DNA of 48,072 bases from Oscillospiraceae bacterium (GTDB taxonomy: Bacteria; Bacillota; Clostridia; Oscillospirales; Acutalibacteraceae). Position numbers and translations under genes: made by a program. Numbering within the stretch: the stretch's first letter is position 1; every line of letters begins with the position of its first letter. The stretch spans positions 1 through 48,072 of the forward strand of contig JALCPO010000008.1 of the NCBI GenBank assembly GCA_022650455.1, given 5' to 3'. The notes below the pieces were generated by a model, which searched no databases, was not told the DNA's origin, and worked only from the letters and a program-made list of their open reading frames with translations. Shown here piece by piece: positions 1-8,303 of this stretch.

Positions 1-1845
1 TATCAGGAAAGGATCCTAAACGACGAGGTCTCCGGTACGGCACAAAGCCATGCCTTTGCGAACTTCCGGATCGCCGCGGGGCTGGAAAAAGGTGAATTTT
101 ACGGGATGGTCTTCCAGGACAGCGACGTGGCCAAGTGGTTGGAAGGGGTCGCTTACTCCCTGACCTTGAAGCCGGATCCGGAACTGGAAAAACGTGCGGA
201 TCGGATCATCGACACTGTTGAGAAAGCACAGCGGCCGGACGGATACCTCAATACTTATTTTACCATCAAGGAGCCGGAACGCCGCTGGCAAAACCTGCAG
301 GAATGCCATGAGCTGTACTGCGCAGGGCACATGATGGAAGCCGCCGTCGCGTATTACCAGGCCACGGGAAAAGACCGGCTGCTGAATGTCATGGAACGGA
401 TGGCCGACCATATTTCAAAGCAGTTCGGCCCGGGCAGCCGGCGCGGGATCCCCGGGCATGAGGAAGTCGAAATCGGCCTGATGCGGATGTACCATCTGAC
501 CGGAAACAAAAAATACAGAAAACTGGCGCAGTATTTTATCGACGAAAGAGGAAAAGATCCGAATTTCTTCAAAAAGGAGAAAGAAAAACGGGGCTGGACG
601 CTTTGGGGGATAAATCCCGACGATACCCGGTATAACCAAACGTTCGCCCCCGTCCGGGAGCAGAAAACGGCGGAAGGCCACTGCGTCCGTGCGGTTTATC
701 TGTACACCGCCATGGCGGACCTTGCGGGAACGACGGGCGAAAAGACTCTGCTGAAAGCATGTGAAACACTTTGGGACAACATTACCCAAAAGCGAATGTA
801 CCTGACCGGAGGCATCGGCTCCACTGCGGAAGGCGAAGCGTTCACCGTCGATTACGACCTGCCCAACGATACAGCCTATGCCGAGACATGCGCTTCCATC
901 GGGCTGGTTTTCTTTGCAAAAAAGATGTTGGATATTCGCCCTTCCAATCGATATGCGGACGTGATGGAACGGGCACTGTTTAACGGCGTTCTAAGCGGAA
1001 TCCAATTGGATGGGAAACGATTCTTTTATGTGAACCCGCTGGAAGTGAATCCGGGCATCTCCGGAAAACTGCCAGGATTCAGGCATGTCCTTCCAGAACG
1101 TCCGGGGTGGTATGCATGCGCCTGCTGCCCACCCAATTTAGTCCGGCTGGTGGCTTCCCTTGGAAAATACGCATGGAGCGTATCGGAGAACACGGTCTAT
1201 TCTCACCTTTACGTAGGCGGCAAAGTGAAGCTGAACCAGACGGAAATTTCGGTGGAAAGCCGTTTCCCCTGGGACGGGCATATCGTTTACACCGTACACC
1301 CGGCGGAAGGCAAAGTCCGTTTTACTCTGGCGGTTCGGATTCCCTCCTACGCTAGGGAAAGGAAAGTGTTGCTCAACGGAGAGCTCCTCGCCGCAGATGG
1401 GTTGGAGCAAGAAGGCTATTTATATCTGGACAGGGAGTGGATAACCGGGGATAAGCTGGAAATCACGTTTGATATGCCGGTCCGGAGAATCCGGGCCAAC
1501 TCGGCCGTCCGGGACGATGCGGGCTGCGTCGCGCTGATGAGAGGGCCGATTGTCTATTGCTTTGAAGGTGCGGACAATGGCGAATGCCTACAGGAGCTGC
1601 GGATCCCGAAAAACGCGAACATCACGGCAGAACTGTGCAAAAATCCGCCTTTCGAGGGGATAGTTTCTCTGAAATTTACCGGAAAGAGGGTGCACAGCAG
1701 CCCGGAACTTTATTCGGATAAAGAGCCGGAAATCACTCCGGCCCCGATGAAGGCCGTCCCATATTTCGCATGGGCCAACAGAGGAGCCAATCAGATGCGG
1801 GTCTGGATGCTGGAGCAGGGCGAAAAAACGGCCTGCGTCAAATAA
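1..1845 (+). CDS. GH127 beta-L-arabinofuranosidase-type glycoside hydrolase, 5' end outside window
   Basis: The reading frame is open from the first base, so the N-terminus lies before the window; 614 residues are visible. The protein is colinear with the second GH127 protein at 4388-6337 (shared FRIAAG, SDVAKWLE, PDGYLNTYF, GHEE). Family GH127 enzymes remove beta-L-arabinofuranose from plant arabinan or hydroxyproline-linked arabinosides. Their active site is a zinc-bound cysteine set: the expected Glu-x-Cys is seen as AETCAS (about nt 880-897) and the paired cysteines as CACCPPN (about nt 1117-1137). There is no signal peptide in the visible part, so the enzyme is probably cytoplasmic, acting on imported oligosaccharides. 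A bidirectional terminator follows at 1882. The family is confident; the exact substrate is not known. Confidence 0.9.
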   Translation, partial: YQERILNDEVSGTAQSHAFANFRIAAGLEKGEFYGMVFQDSDVAKWLEGVAYSLTLKPDPELEKRADRIIDTVEKAQRPDGYLNTYFTIKEPERRWQNLQECHELYCAGHMMEAAVAYYQATGKDRLLNVMERMADHISKQFGPGSRRGIPGHEEVEIGLMRMYHLTGNKKYRKLAQYFIDERGKDPNFFKKEKEKRGWTLWGINPDDTRYNQTFAPVREQKTAEGHCVRAVYLYTAMADLAGTTGEKTLLKACETLWDNITQKRMYLTGGIGSTAEGEAFTVDYDLPNDTAYAETCASIGLVFFAKKMLDIRPSNRYADVMERALFNGVLSGIQLDGKRFFYVNPLEVNPGISGKLPGFRHVLPERPGWYACACCPPNLVRLVASLGKYAWSVSENTVYSHLYVGGKVKLNQTEISVESRFPWDGHIVYTVHPAEGKVRFTLAVRIPSYARERKVLLNGELLAADGLEQEGYLYLDREWITGDKLEITFDMPVRRIRANSAVRDDAGCVALMRGPIVYCFEGADNGECLQELRIPKNANITAELCKNPPFEGIVSLKFTGKRVHSSPELYSDKEPEITPAPMKAVPYFAWANRGANQMRVWMLEQGEKTACVK

Positions 1846-1881
1846 GCCTTTACAGCGGGCGATATGTGATATCATAAAAGG

Positions 1882-1921
1882 AAAACGGCATGTGGCTGAT
1901 AAATAATACCCACGCCGTTTT
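1882..1921. terminator. Bidirectional terminator between GH127 gene and permease remnant
   Basis: The arms AAAACGGC and GCCGTTTT, with inner GTGG/CCAC pairs, enclose an AT-rich loop. The A-rich left arm and T-rich right arm allow termination in both directions, as expected between convergent genes (GH127 on +, permease remnant on -). Confidence 0.7.
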
Positions 1922-1965
1922 GAATTTTACAGGACTTCTTTCGGCCCTGCCTGCCGGTTTATTCG

Positions 1966-2439
1966 TCACGCTTTGACGGCACCGTTGGTCAGGCCGCTGA
2001 CAATGTATTTCTGCATAAAGATAAAGATCAGGACGACAGGGAAAATCGCAATGATGCTGAACGCCATAGTCAAATTCCAAAGGGTCTGGTACTGCTGCAC
2101 ATAGTTGTAGATGCTGGATGTAATCGGCCGCATGTTCGGATCCGTCATAAAAGTCAGGCCGTAAATCAAGTCGCCCCACGCATAAACGAAAGAGAAAACG
2201 GCGGCAACCAAGACACCGGGCCGCGCGATTGGAAGCGTGATCCGGAAAACGGAATTGAAAGGACCACAACCGTCGATTTCGGCCGCTTCGTCCAATTCCT
2301 TCGGAATCGAAATAAAATAGGTCCGGAGAATGATAACGGAAAAGGGAAGCCTGATCGTCGCGTCGGCAAGAATCGGCGCCCAGTAATTGTTCAGCATATT
2401 CACGCCTGCAAACCAGATATACTCGCTGGTATGTACCAT
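1966..2439 (-). pseudogene. Sugar ABC transporter permease (MalG/AraQ type), 5'-truncated
   Basis: This is the C-terminal ~155 residues of a carbohydrate ABC permease of the CUT1 MalG/AraQ type. It has the EAA loop motif (ELDEAAEIDGCG.. followed by ITLPIARPG), later membrane segments and the usual ending IVSGLTNGAVKA. Intact members are about 270-290 residues, so the first ~120 residues and the first membrane segments are missing. Upstream in the same direction the sequence turns directly into an IS630-type transposase fragment (2440-2798), which marks the break. The first Met in frame (2439) lacks a Shine-Dalgarno site. It was probably once part of an arabinoside uptake system serving the GH127 enzymes. 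The partner permease and binding protein are not in the window. Confidence 0.8.
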
Positions 2440-2779
2440 CTTTTTTTATATCGGAGTCCCAACTTGTTGCGAAGTATATTGCTGATTTCGGACTTTTGTA
2501 TGGACAGATGCAGGGTTTCCTTGATTTCAGCAAGCGTAATGTCCGGGTTTTTCTTTACCAGGATGTCCATCTCTTCAGCTTTTCTTCCGTTACTTCTGAC
2601 CGCTTCCCGCAATTTTGATAAGAAGTCTTGATCGTCCCAGTTTTCCGTATTTTTTGGAACAGGCGGTAAATTGCCGATTTGCTCACGCCGACGGCCCGGC
2701 TGATCGCTTTTACTGTCATACCGTCTTCGCGATCCGCCACTATAATTTTCCGAATATTCATCGGTATCATTTTCATCAT
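2440..2779 (-). mobile_element. IS630-family transposase N-terminal remnant, frameshifted and truncated
   Basis: Two overlapping frames together give the helix-turn-helix N-terminus of an IS630-type transposase. One frame carries ADREDGMTVKAISRAVGVSK and runs to about 2590. The -1 frame continues with KKNPDITLAEIKETLHLS and LGLRYKK to about 2440. The catalytic DDE part is absent. The frame change lies in an A-rich GAAGAAAAG stretch. Some IS630 elements use programmed -1 frameshifting, but this run is short and the element is dead anyway, so simple decay is equally possible. The downstream end is fused to the sugar permease fragment. No terminal inverted repeat was recognised. Confidence 0.7.
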
Positions 2780-2886
2780 CTACTACCGTTTTTCTCAATT
2801 ATACCACGCTCGCGATCATCTGTGGAATTGCTGTAGATAAACGATTTACAATAAAATATACCCAAAACGTGAGGCTTCCCTTGCCG

Positions 2887-3933
2887 CTATGGCTCTGCTG
2901 TCTGGAGATTACAAACCGAGCCGCGCTCCACAATACGGCACGGTATCTTATAATGGCGGTCTGGGGCCTTGGTCCCGTTGATCTCATCCAAAAGGATCCG
3001 GGCAGACTTCGCGCCAATATCGTACAAGGGCAGCGCGACCGTCGTCAGCGACGGCCGATAGGCCAGACTGATCTCCCGATTATCAAAGCCCGTCAGCGCG
3101 ATATCCTTTCCAACGGTTAAATGGTGATCGGCGCAATAGTCGTAGACTCCGCTCGCCATTTCATCGCTCATGGAAAAAATCGCCCTGACGCCGGACTGGA
3201 TCAATTGCCCGCCGAGCTGCCGTCCCGCTTCCCGGCTCCAGTCCCCGAACAAAGTGAGCCGGCTGTCGTATAAGATGCCGTGGTCAAAAAGGCATGTCTG
3301 GAAACCGCGCAGACGCGTCTGCGTGTGAAAGCTGTCGAACGGGCCGCACAAGGCACCGATTTTCGTATGCCCGTTTTGGATCAGCAGATTGGTCATATCA
3401 TAAGCGGCCTTTTCGTCATCATAAATCACCGAGGGAATCGAGCGGTCGCAGGGGAAACAGTAGGCATAGACCAGCGGAACCGCCGCCGCACGATTGGGCA
3501 GGTAAGCAATTTCCCGGCAGTGGTACCCGATATAAATCATTCCTTCCACCTGCCTCGCCATAAGGGATGCGGCCACTTTATCCAGCAGCTGCTGATGTTT
3601 TTCGGTATCCGTAAAATCGTTATTGTATTTTTTGAACAGCCGCATATTTCCAATAATGATGTCAAACCCGCTGGATTCACAGCAGGCATCAATCCCGTCC
3701 ACGATTTCCGGGGTGTTGAAAACCGTCAGGTCTTCCGTAATGATCCCGATTGTTTTGGAACGTCTCCGCTTCAGGCTCTTCGCCAGGGTATTGGGCGTAT
3801 AATGCAGCTGTGCGGCCAATCCCCGGATCTGCTTTTTTTTTGCTTCGCTTGCCCCGCCTTTTCCGTTCAGCACGTTCGACACTGTCGCGGCGGAAACATT
3901 TGCCAGTTTGGCGATTTCTTTGATCGTCGTCAT
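2887..3933 (-). CDS. LacI-family transcriptional regulator
   Basis: The protein has 348 residues. The N-terminal LacI helix-turn-helix is clear (TIKEIAKLANVSAATVSNVL, residues 3-22), followed by the hinge (YTPNTLAKSLKRRR). The sugar-binding periplasmic-binding-protein fold fills the rest (SKTIGIITEDLTVF, GALCGPFDSFHTQTRLRGF, ALTGFDNREIS). It is divergent from the second GH127 gene, and the 454-bp gap contains CG-centred palindromes typical of LacI-family operators. I infer that it represses that gene, and possibly itself, until an arabinose-type ligand binds. A Shine-Dalgarno site GAGGTG lies 6 bp before the ATG. The family is certain; the effector is unknown. Confidence 0.92.
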   Translation of the reverse strand: MTTIKEIAKLANVSAATVSNVLNGKGGASEAKKKQIRGLAAQLHYTPNTLAKSLKRRRSKTIGIITEDLTVFNTPEIVDGIDACCESSGFDIIIGNMRLFKKYNNDFTDTEKHQQLLDKVAASLMARQVEGMIYIGYHCREIAYLPNRAAAVPLVYAYCFPCDRSIPSVIYDDEKAAYDMTNLLIQNGHTKIGALCGPFDSFHTQTRLRGFQTCLFDHGILYDSRLTLFGDWSREAGRQLGGQLIQSGVRAIFSMSDEMASGVYDYCADHHLTVGKDIALTGFDNREISLAYRPSLTTVALPLYDIGAKSARILLDEINGTKAPDRHYKIPCRIVERGSVCNLQTAEP

Positions 3934-3956
3934 GACATCACCTCTTCTGAAACATC

Positions 3957-3968
3957 ACAAACGTTTTA
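3957..3968. promoter_or_regulatory. Candidate LacI-type operator near the regulator start
   Basis: The 8-bp perfect palindrome AAACGTTT (3959-3966) has the central CG of LacI-family operators. It lies 26 bp upstream of the regulator's ATG, where binding would give autorepression. Confidence 0.45.
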
Positions 3969-3984
3969 CTAAATTAACAAAGAG

Positions 3985-3999
3985 AACGAATGATTCGTT
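3985..3999. promoter_or_regulatory. 15-bp perfect palindrome in the LacI/GH127 gap
   Basis: AACGAAT-G-ATTCGTT is a perfect 7-1-7 palindrome. It is a possible second operator, though its spacing differs from the CG-centred sites. Confidence 0.4.
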
Positions 4000-4357
4000 T
4001 CCCCTTTCCCGTTATAATCTTTCAATCCGACTGCTTCTCAACAATTACAATTTCAGAATATGGCATTTTGTCCGTCCTGTCAAGTGTTTTTCGGGTTCTC
4101 CTCTTCCTTTTTTGTCTATTTCTACGATCATTATGCTCTATCCGCATTTTGTTCACTTCGTTCAACGTTTAATCAATCTTCTGAAACTGTAAAAAGAAAA
4201 GATACCGCAAGATTTCGCGAGAAAACCAGACATTTGGAGATCATAACCGCCTCTAATCCCTCTTTTTTATTCACAGGTTCTGTGATATACTGATCCTAAA
4301 CTTCGGATAAGAACAGATTCGCCTGACGAAACCGCAGAAAATTGTTTGCCAAATTTA

Positions 4358-4369
4358 TTAAACGATTAA
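4358..4369. promoter_or_regulatory. Candidate LacI-type operator just before the GH127 gene
   Basis: TTAAACGATTAA is a CG-centred palindrome matching at 5 of 6 base pairs. It ends 7 bp before the Shine-Dalgarno GGAG of the GH127 gene. A repressor here would block transcription or early elongation. Confidence 0.5.
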
Positions 4370-4387
4370 CATAATGGAGTGAATCTT

Positions 4388-6337
4388 ATGTCCACACGAT
4401 CAAGCCTCACCTCTTTCCCATTAAAAAGCATTCAAATCAACGATCTACACTGGAATAAATATATCCGGCTGGTGTCCGACGCGATCCTTCCATACCAGTG
4501 GCGGGTTCTCAACGATCAGGAGCCGGACGCCGCGCCAAGCCATTGCCTGCAGAATTTCCGGATTGCGGCGGGCGAATGCGGAGGAAAGCGGCAGGGAGCC
4601 GTTTTTGTAGACTCCGACGTGGCAAAATGGCTGGAAGCCGTATCTTACAGTTTGGAAACGCATCCGGACAAAAAGCTGGAAACAACGGCAGACCGGGTCA
4701 TCGATCTGCTGGGGCGCGCCCAGTGCCCCGACGGCTATCTGAACACCTATTTTACGCTGGTAGAACCGGAAAACCGGTGGAAGAACCTGACGGAAGGGCA
4801 CGAGCTCTATACGGCCGGGCACTTTATCGAAGCCGCCGTCGCCTACTACCGTGCCACCGGGAAAGAAAAATTTCTGAAAATGGTGTGCCGTTTTGCCGAC
4901 CTGATCTGCAAGACGTTCGGCGGCGGCGAAGGCCAGATCCACGGGTATCCGGGGCATGAAGAAATCGAGCTGGCCCTGGTCAAGCTCTACCGCGTGACGA
5001 AAGACCGGAAATATCTGGATACCGTGAAATACTTTGTGGACGCAAGAGGGCAAAAGCCGAATTATTTTCTGCAGGAAACGGAGCGAAAGGACTTTCACCA
5101 TCTTTTTGAGGATTTTCGGAATTACGCGCCGGTCTATTCGCAGTCGGACCGGCCGGTCCGGGAGCAGACAAAGCCCGAGGGCCACGCGGTCCGGGCAACG
5201 TACCTTTACTGCGCCATGGCGGATCTGGCCGCGGAATATCAAGATAACGAGTTGCTGCAATGCTGCAAAACGATCTGGAACAACATGGTCCGGAAACAGA
5301 TGTATCTCACCGGGAGCATTGGAGTCTCCGCTTATTGGGAACGCTTTACAACCGATTACGACCTTCCGAACGACCGCAATTATTCGGAAACCTGCGCATC
5401 CGTCGGCCTCGCGCTGTTCGGGATGCGCATGGGGCATATTACCCGGGACGCTTCGTATTTTGACATTGTGGAACGCGCGTTATACAATACCATCTGTGCG
5501 GGAATCTCTCTCGCCGGCAACCGCTATTTTTATGTGAATCCTCTGGAAGTCTGGCCGGACAACTGTCTGGACCACACTTCGATGCAGCATGTCAAGCCGG
5601 TTCGGCAGAAATGGTTCGACGTCGCCTGCTGCCCGACGAATGTGGCGCGCACGCTGGCATCGCTGGGGCAGTACCTCTACTCGACGGACGGCGAAAGCCT
5701 GTATGTGAACTTATGGATTCAGAACGAGGCTCATGTAACGATCAGGAACGATGACGTAACGATCAAAATGCAGACGGATTTTCCGAAAACTCCACAGATT
5801 CATCTTTCCCTGTCGGCCAAAGGTGAAACCGAATTCCCCATTTACTTCCGAATCCCGGACTATGCGGAAAATTATGAAATCCGGGTCGACGGCCGTAAAA
5901 AACGATATTCCGTACAAAACCACTACGCGTGCCTGTCGATGAAATGGAAAAACGAAAAAATTTCCATCCTTTTCGACATGCCTGCAAAACTGGTCAGCGC
6001 CAACCCGGCCGTCCGCGCCGACAGCAACAAGGTTGCCATTGTCTGCGGACCGGAAGTCTTTTGCCTGGAAGAGGTCGATAATTTTCCCAACCTAAGCTCC
6101 GTCGTAATCAGCCGCTTTGCAAGGCTGACCAAACAATACAATGAAAATCTCTTCGGCGGAACAACGGTAATCCGGTGTGCGGCGGAAAAAATCAGCGCTT
6201 CCAACTGGAACGAAAACGAGCTGTACAAGTCCATCCTTCCGGTTTATGAAAAAGTGACTCTGACCGCCGTTCCCTATGCCTACTGGTGCAATCGTACCCC
6301 CGGTGAAATGATCGTCTGGATCCACGCAAAATCATAA
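4388..6337 (+). CDS. GH127 beta-L-arabinofuranosidase-type glycoside hydrolase
   Basis: This 649-residue cytoplasmic-type enzyme has no signal peptide. It resembles the GH127 protein at 1-1845 along its length but is clearly diverged, so the two are paralogues rather than a recent duplication. The active-site residues expected for GH127 are present: SETCAS supplies the zinc-ligand Glu and Cys, and VACCPTN supplies the adjacent cysteines, one of which is the nucleophile in characterised members. The ATG at 4388 is chosen because GGAG lies 8 bp upstream; a GTG at 4379 overlaps that site. It is divergent from a LacI-type regulator with candidate operators directly upstream. The role is removal of beta-L-arabinofuranose from plant glycans. 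The substrate split between the two paralogues is unknown. Confidence 0.92.
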   Translation: MSTRSSLTSFPLKSIQINDLHWNKYIRLVSDAILPYQWRVLNDQEPDAAPSHCLQNFRIAAGECGGKRQGAVFVDSDVAKWLEAVSYSLETHPDKKLETTADRVIDLLGRAQCPDGYLNTYFTLVEPENRWKNLTEGHELYTAGHFIEAAVAYYRATGKEKFLKMVCRFADLICKTFGGGEGQIHGYPGHEEIELALVKLYRVTKDRKYLDTVKYFVDARGQKPNYFLQETERKDFHHLFEDFRNYAPVYSQSDRPVREQTKPEGHAVRATYLYCAMADLAAEYQDNELLQCCKTIWNNMVRKQMYLTGSIGVSAYWERFTTDYDLPNDRNYSETCASVGLALFGMRMGHITRDASYFDIVERALYNTICAGISLAGNRYFYVNPLEVWPDNCLDHTSMQHVKPVRQKWFDVACCPTNVARTLASLGQYLYSTDGESLYVNLWIQNEAHVTIRNDDVTIKMQTDFPKTPQIHLSLSAKGETEFPIYFRIPDYAENYEIRVDGRKKRYSVQNHYACLSMKWKNEKISILFDMPAKLVSANPAVRADSNKVAIVCGPEVFCLEEVDNFPNLSSVVISRFARLTKQYNENLFGGTTVIRCAAEKISASNWNENELYKSILPVYEKVTLTAVPYAYWCNRTPGEMIVWIHAKS

Positions 6338-6488
6338 CCGCGTGATTCCTCGGCAGATTGCGCCGGTAAAAGGGCTGTCCCAAAAATTCCAAAGCCTTCT
6401 TCCCGGACACTCCTGGAATGTCCTGCGTTTCCGGGTCCGGAAGCCGTCCTAAAAGGCGTGCCCGCGAGACGAAGAAACGAATTCTTAC

Positions 6489-6536
6489 CAAGCTGCCCAC
6501 AGGAAACTCGCAAAGGTTTCCTGTGGGCAGCTTTTT
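6489..6536 (+). terminator. Strong rho-independent terminator after the GH127 gene
   Basis: An 18-bp perfect stem (AAGCTGCCCACAGGAAAC and its complement) with a 7-9 nt loop is followed by TTTTT on the plus strand. It lies 150 bp after the GH127 stop codon. Confidence 0.85.
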
Positions 6537-6579
6537 CCGCAGACTCCCCGCCTGCCCGATACGCCGTTTTTTATCCCGT

Positions 6580-6726
6580 TCAAACAGCCGGTCCGATGGA
6601 ACAGAAAATGAACCGGCTGTTGCCAACGGAAGGATTCAGCGTGGCAGAAACCATGCCTGCCGCGACGGCACAGGCCGCAAACAGAAAAACTCTTCCGCGG
6701 ACTTTGGAAAAAAACGGTTTTCTCAT
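6580..6726 (-). CDS. Possible 48-residue membrane or secreted peptide
   Basis: This short ORF begins MRKPFFSKVRGRVFLF, continues with the hydrophobic stretch AACAVAAGMVSAT and ends SIGPAV: a basic start plus one hydrophobic helix, like a signal or single-span membrane peptide. A near-consensus sigma-A promoter lies 37 bp upstream. The ribosome site before the ATG is poor (GGGA, 5 bp). A better site, AAGGAG, precedes a TTG that opens an overlapping 8-codon frame ending on the ATG. I do not recognise the family, and it may be a chance ORF inside a mobile-like element. Confidence 0.35.
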   Translation of the reverse strand: MRKPFFSKVRGRVFLFAACAVAAGMVSATLNPSVGNSRFIFCSIGPAV

Positions 6727-6762
6727 GGTTTCCCAGCTTTCCGACTCAACGATCTCTCCTTC

Positions 6763-6791
6763 TCATTATAGAACAGCCCTAGCAGGAGTCA
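6763..6791 (-). promoter_or_regulatory. Sigma-A promoter on the minus strand
   Basis: TTGACT, a 16-bp spacer and a perfect TATAAT read leftwards, toward the small ORF at 6580-6726. The promoter overlaps the right repeat of the possible MITE-like element. Confidence 0.6.
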
Positions 6792-6844
6792 ACGGAAATG
6801 AAGGATCTGTAATTTGTATTACATTTCTGAAATATAATAGCTGT

Positions 6845-7546
6845 TTATACAGATAGGAATTGCTTAATTGCGGCCGGGTCCAGCGTTTCCGTCTTTCCGG
6901 AACAGACGACGGCCCCTTTTTGCAGGATGATGAAGTCGTCCGTCATGCTGCGGGCAAAGTCCAGGTTCTGCTCCACCAGAACGACGGAAAGGGCCGTCTC
7001 GCCGCAGATCCGTTTTAAAATACGCCCGATTGCATCCACCACATTGGGCTGGATCCCTTCCGTCGGCTCATCGAGGAGCAGAAGCTCCGGCGAGGTCATC
7101 AAAGCGCGGGCCACGGCAAGCTGCTGCTGCTGGCCGCCGGAAAGCAGCCCGCCGAGGCGGCCGAGATTTTCCCGCAGCGCCGGAAAATACGAAAGCATCC
7201 GTTCCATCTGCTCCCCGGCACGCTTTTTGTCCTTCCACGCGAGACATCCGAGCTCCAGATTCCCGCGCACGGTAAAGCCGGGCAAAATCTCCCGGCCCTG
7301 CGGCACATAGGCCATTCCAAGCCGGCAGCGCTCATGCGGACGCAGGGCGGAAACGTCCCGGCCGTTCCACATGATGCTTCCCCCGGCGAGGGGCAGAACG
7401 CCCATGATGCTTTTGAGCAGCGTGGTTTTTCCGACGCCGTTGCGTCCCAGCACGGCGAGCCGCCGGCCCCGGTCGAGCGAGAAAGAGACGCCGGTCACGG
7501 CGCGGCTCTTCCCGTAATTCACCTGAACACGGTCAAGGACCAGCAT
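6845..7546 (-). CDS. urtE: Urea-type ABC transporter ATP-binding protein UrtE
   Basis: This is a 233-residue ABC ATPase of the LivF/UrtE class. Walker A is LGRNGVGKTTLLKSI, the signature is LSGGQQQQLAVARAL, Walker B is LLLLDEPTEGI, and the switch His region is VLVEQNLDFA. The stretch VPQGREI is typical of this class. The ATG at 7546 is chosen because GGAGG lies 8 bp upstream; the longer frame adds an Arg-rich extension without a ribosome site. It overlaps the end of urtD by 14 bp and is the last gene of urtABCDE. It energises uptake of urea or a similar small amide together with UrtD. Confidence 0.92.
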   Translation of the reverse strand: MLVLDRVQVNYGKSRAVTGVSFSLDRGRRLAVLGRNGVGKTTLLKSIMGVLPLAGGSIMWNGRDVSALRPHERCRLGMAYVPQGREILPGFTVRGNLELGCLAWKDKKRAGEQMERMLSYFPALRENLGRLGGLLSGGQQQQLAVARALMTSPELLLLDEPTEGIQPNVVDAIGRILKRICGETALSVVLVEQNLDFARSMTDDFIILQKGAVVCSGKTETLDPAAIKQFLSV

Positions 7547-8303
7547 GTTTCGGCGCCTCCTTGTCCTCCGACTTGAGGTAAACCCGGATGACCTCCGGAT
7601 TGTTTTCAATGGCGGCGAGCGGGCCCTGCGCCAGGATCCTTCCCATATGCAGAACCGTCACAGTCTTCGCCACCTGACGCACGAACTTCATGTCGTGCTC
7701 CACAACAAGGATGGTGCGGCCTTTCAGAAGATTTTGGATCATCTCGCCGGTCTGACGGGTTTCCTCCTCCGTCATGCCCGCGGTCGGCTCATCCAGAATC
7801 ATCAGCTTCGGGTCCTGCATCATCAGCATCCCGATCTCCAGCCACTGCCGCTCGCCGTGCGAAAGCTCGCACGCCAGCAGCCCGCGCTTTCCCGTAAGGC
7901 CGATCCGCCGCAGAACTCCGTCCGCCTCTTCCGCCGCGGATTTCGGCGCGGAGCGAAGAAACGTCCCCGCGACCGTCCCGCGGCCCGCCGCCGCGAGCTC
8001 CAGATTTTCGGCCGCAGTCATGTTTTCAAACAGGTTCGGGCCCTGGAATTTCCGACCGATCCCGTACTTTGCGGCAATCTCATGGGGACTTTTTCCGGTA
8101 ATGTCGTGCCCGCCGAACCAAATCTTCCCGGAAGACGGTTTCGTCCGTCCCGTAATCAGGTCCATCAGCGTGGTTTTCCCGGCGCCGTTCGGACCGATAA
8201 CGACGCGCAACTCGCCTTCGCCCACGGAAAAATCGACGTCGTGCAACGCCCAGAACCCGCTGAAGCAGACCGAGAGGTGCTCCGTCACGAGAATATCACC
8301 CAC
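7533..8303 (-). CDS. urtD: Urea-type ABC transporter ATP-binding protein UrtD
   Basis: This is a 256-residue ABC ATPase of the LivG/UrtD class. Walker A is IGPNGAGKTTLMDLITG, the signature is LSHGERQWLEIGM (the H and ERQWLEIGM wording is characteristic of UrtD), Walker B is LMILDEPTAGM, and ILVVEHDM ends the core. It overlaps urtC upstream by 8 bp and urtE downstream by 14 bp, indicating coupled translation. Together with UrtE it should form the nucleotide-binding heterodimer at the membrane. Confidence 0.94.
   Translation of the reverse strand: MGDILVTEHLSVCFSGFWALHDVDFSVGEGELRVVIGPNGAGKTTLMDLITGRTKPSSGKIWFGGHDITGKSPHEIAAKYGIGRKFQGPNLFENMTAAENLELAAAGRGTVAGTFLRSAPKSAAEEADGVLRRIGLTGKRGLLACELSHGERQWLEIGMLMMQDPKLMILDEPTAGMTEEETRQTGEMIQNLLKGRTILVVEHDMKFVRQVAKTVTVLHMGRILAQGPLAAIENNPEVIRVYLKSEDKEAPKHAGP

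Larger units (their letters stand above)
3934..4387. other. Divergent control region between LacI regulator and GH127 gene
   Basis: This 454-bp AT-rich gap has no convincing gene. It holds three candidate LacI-type operators (annotated separately) and the Shine-Dalgarno GGAG for the GH127 gene at 4376. I found no strong consensus promoter; a TATACT at 4286 lacks a good -35. Confidence 0.6.
6338..6844. other. Gene-poor 507-bp stretch, possible MITE-like element
   Basis: The interval 6371-6780 is bounded by an 8-bp perfect inverted repeat, AGGGCTGT, that extends imperfectly to about 12 of 15 matches. It contains a strong terminator hairpin, a second 10-bp inverted repeat (AACAGCCGGT, 6583-6592 with 6612-6621), and a minus-strand promoter with a 48-codon ORF. 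No clear target-site duplication is visible and the length (~410 bp) fits a miniature element, but this is inference. Confidence 0.35.

Noticed and set aside
2431-2798. Programmed frameshifting in the IS630-type remnant
   Set aside because: The A-run at the frame change is only four bases and the element lacks its catalytic half, so functional frameshifting cannot be argued.
4445-5437. 330-codon minus-strand ORF inside the second GH127 gene
   Set aside because: Fully antisense to a conserved enzyme; no motifs and no start signal.
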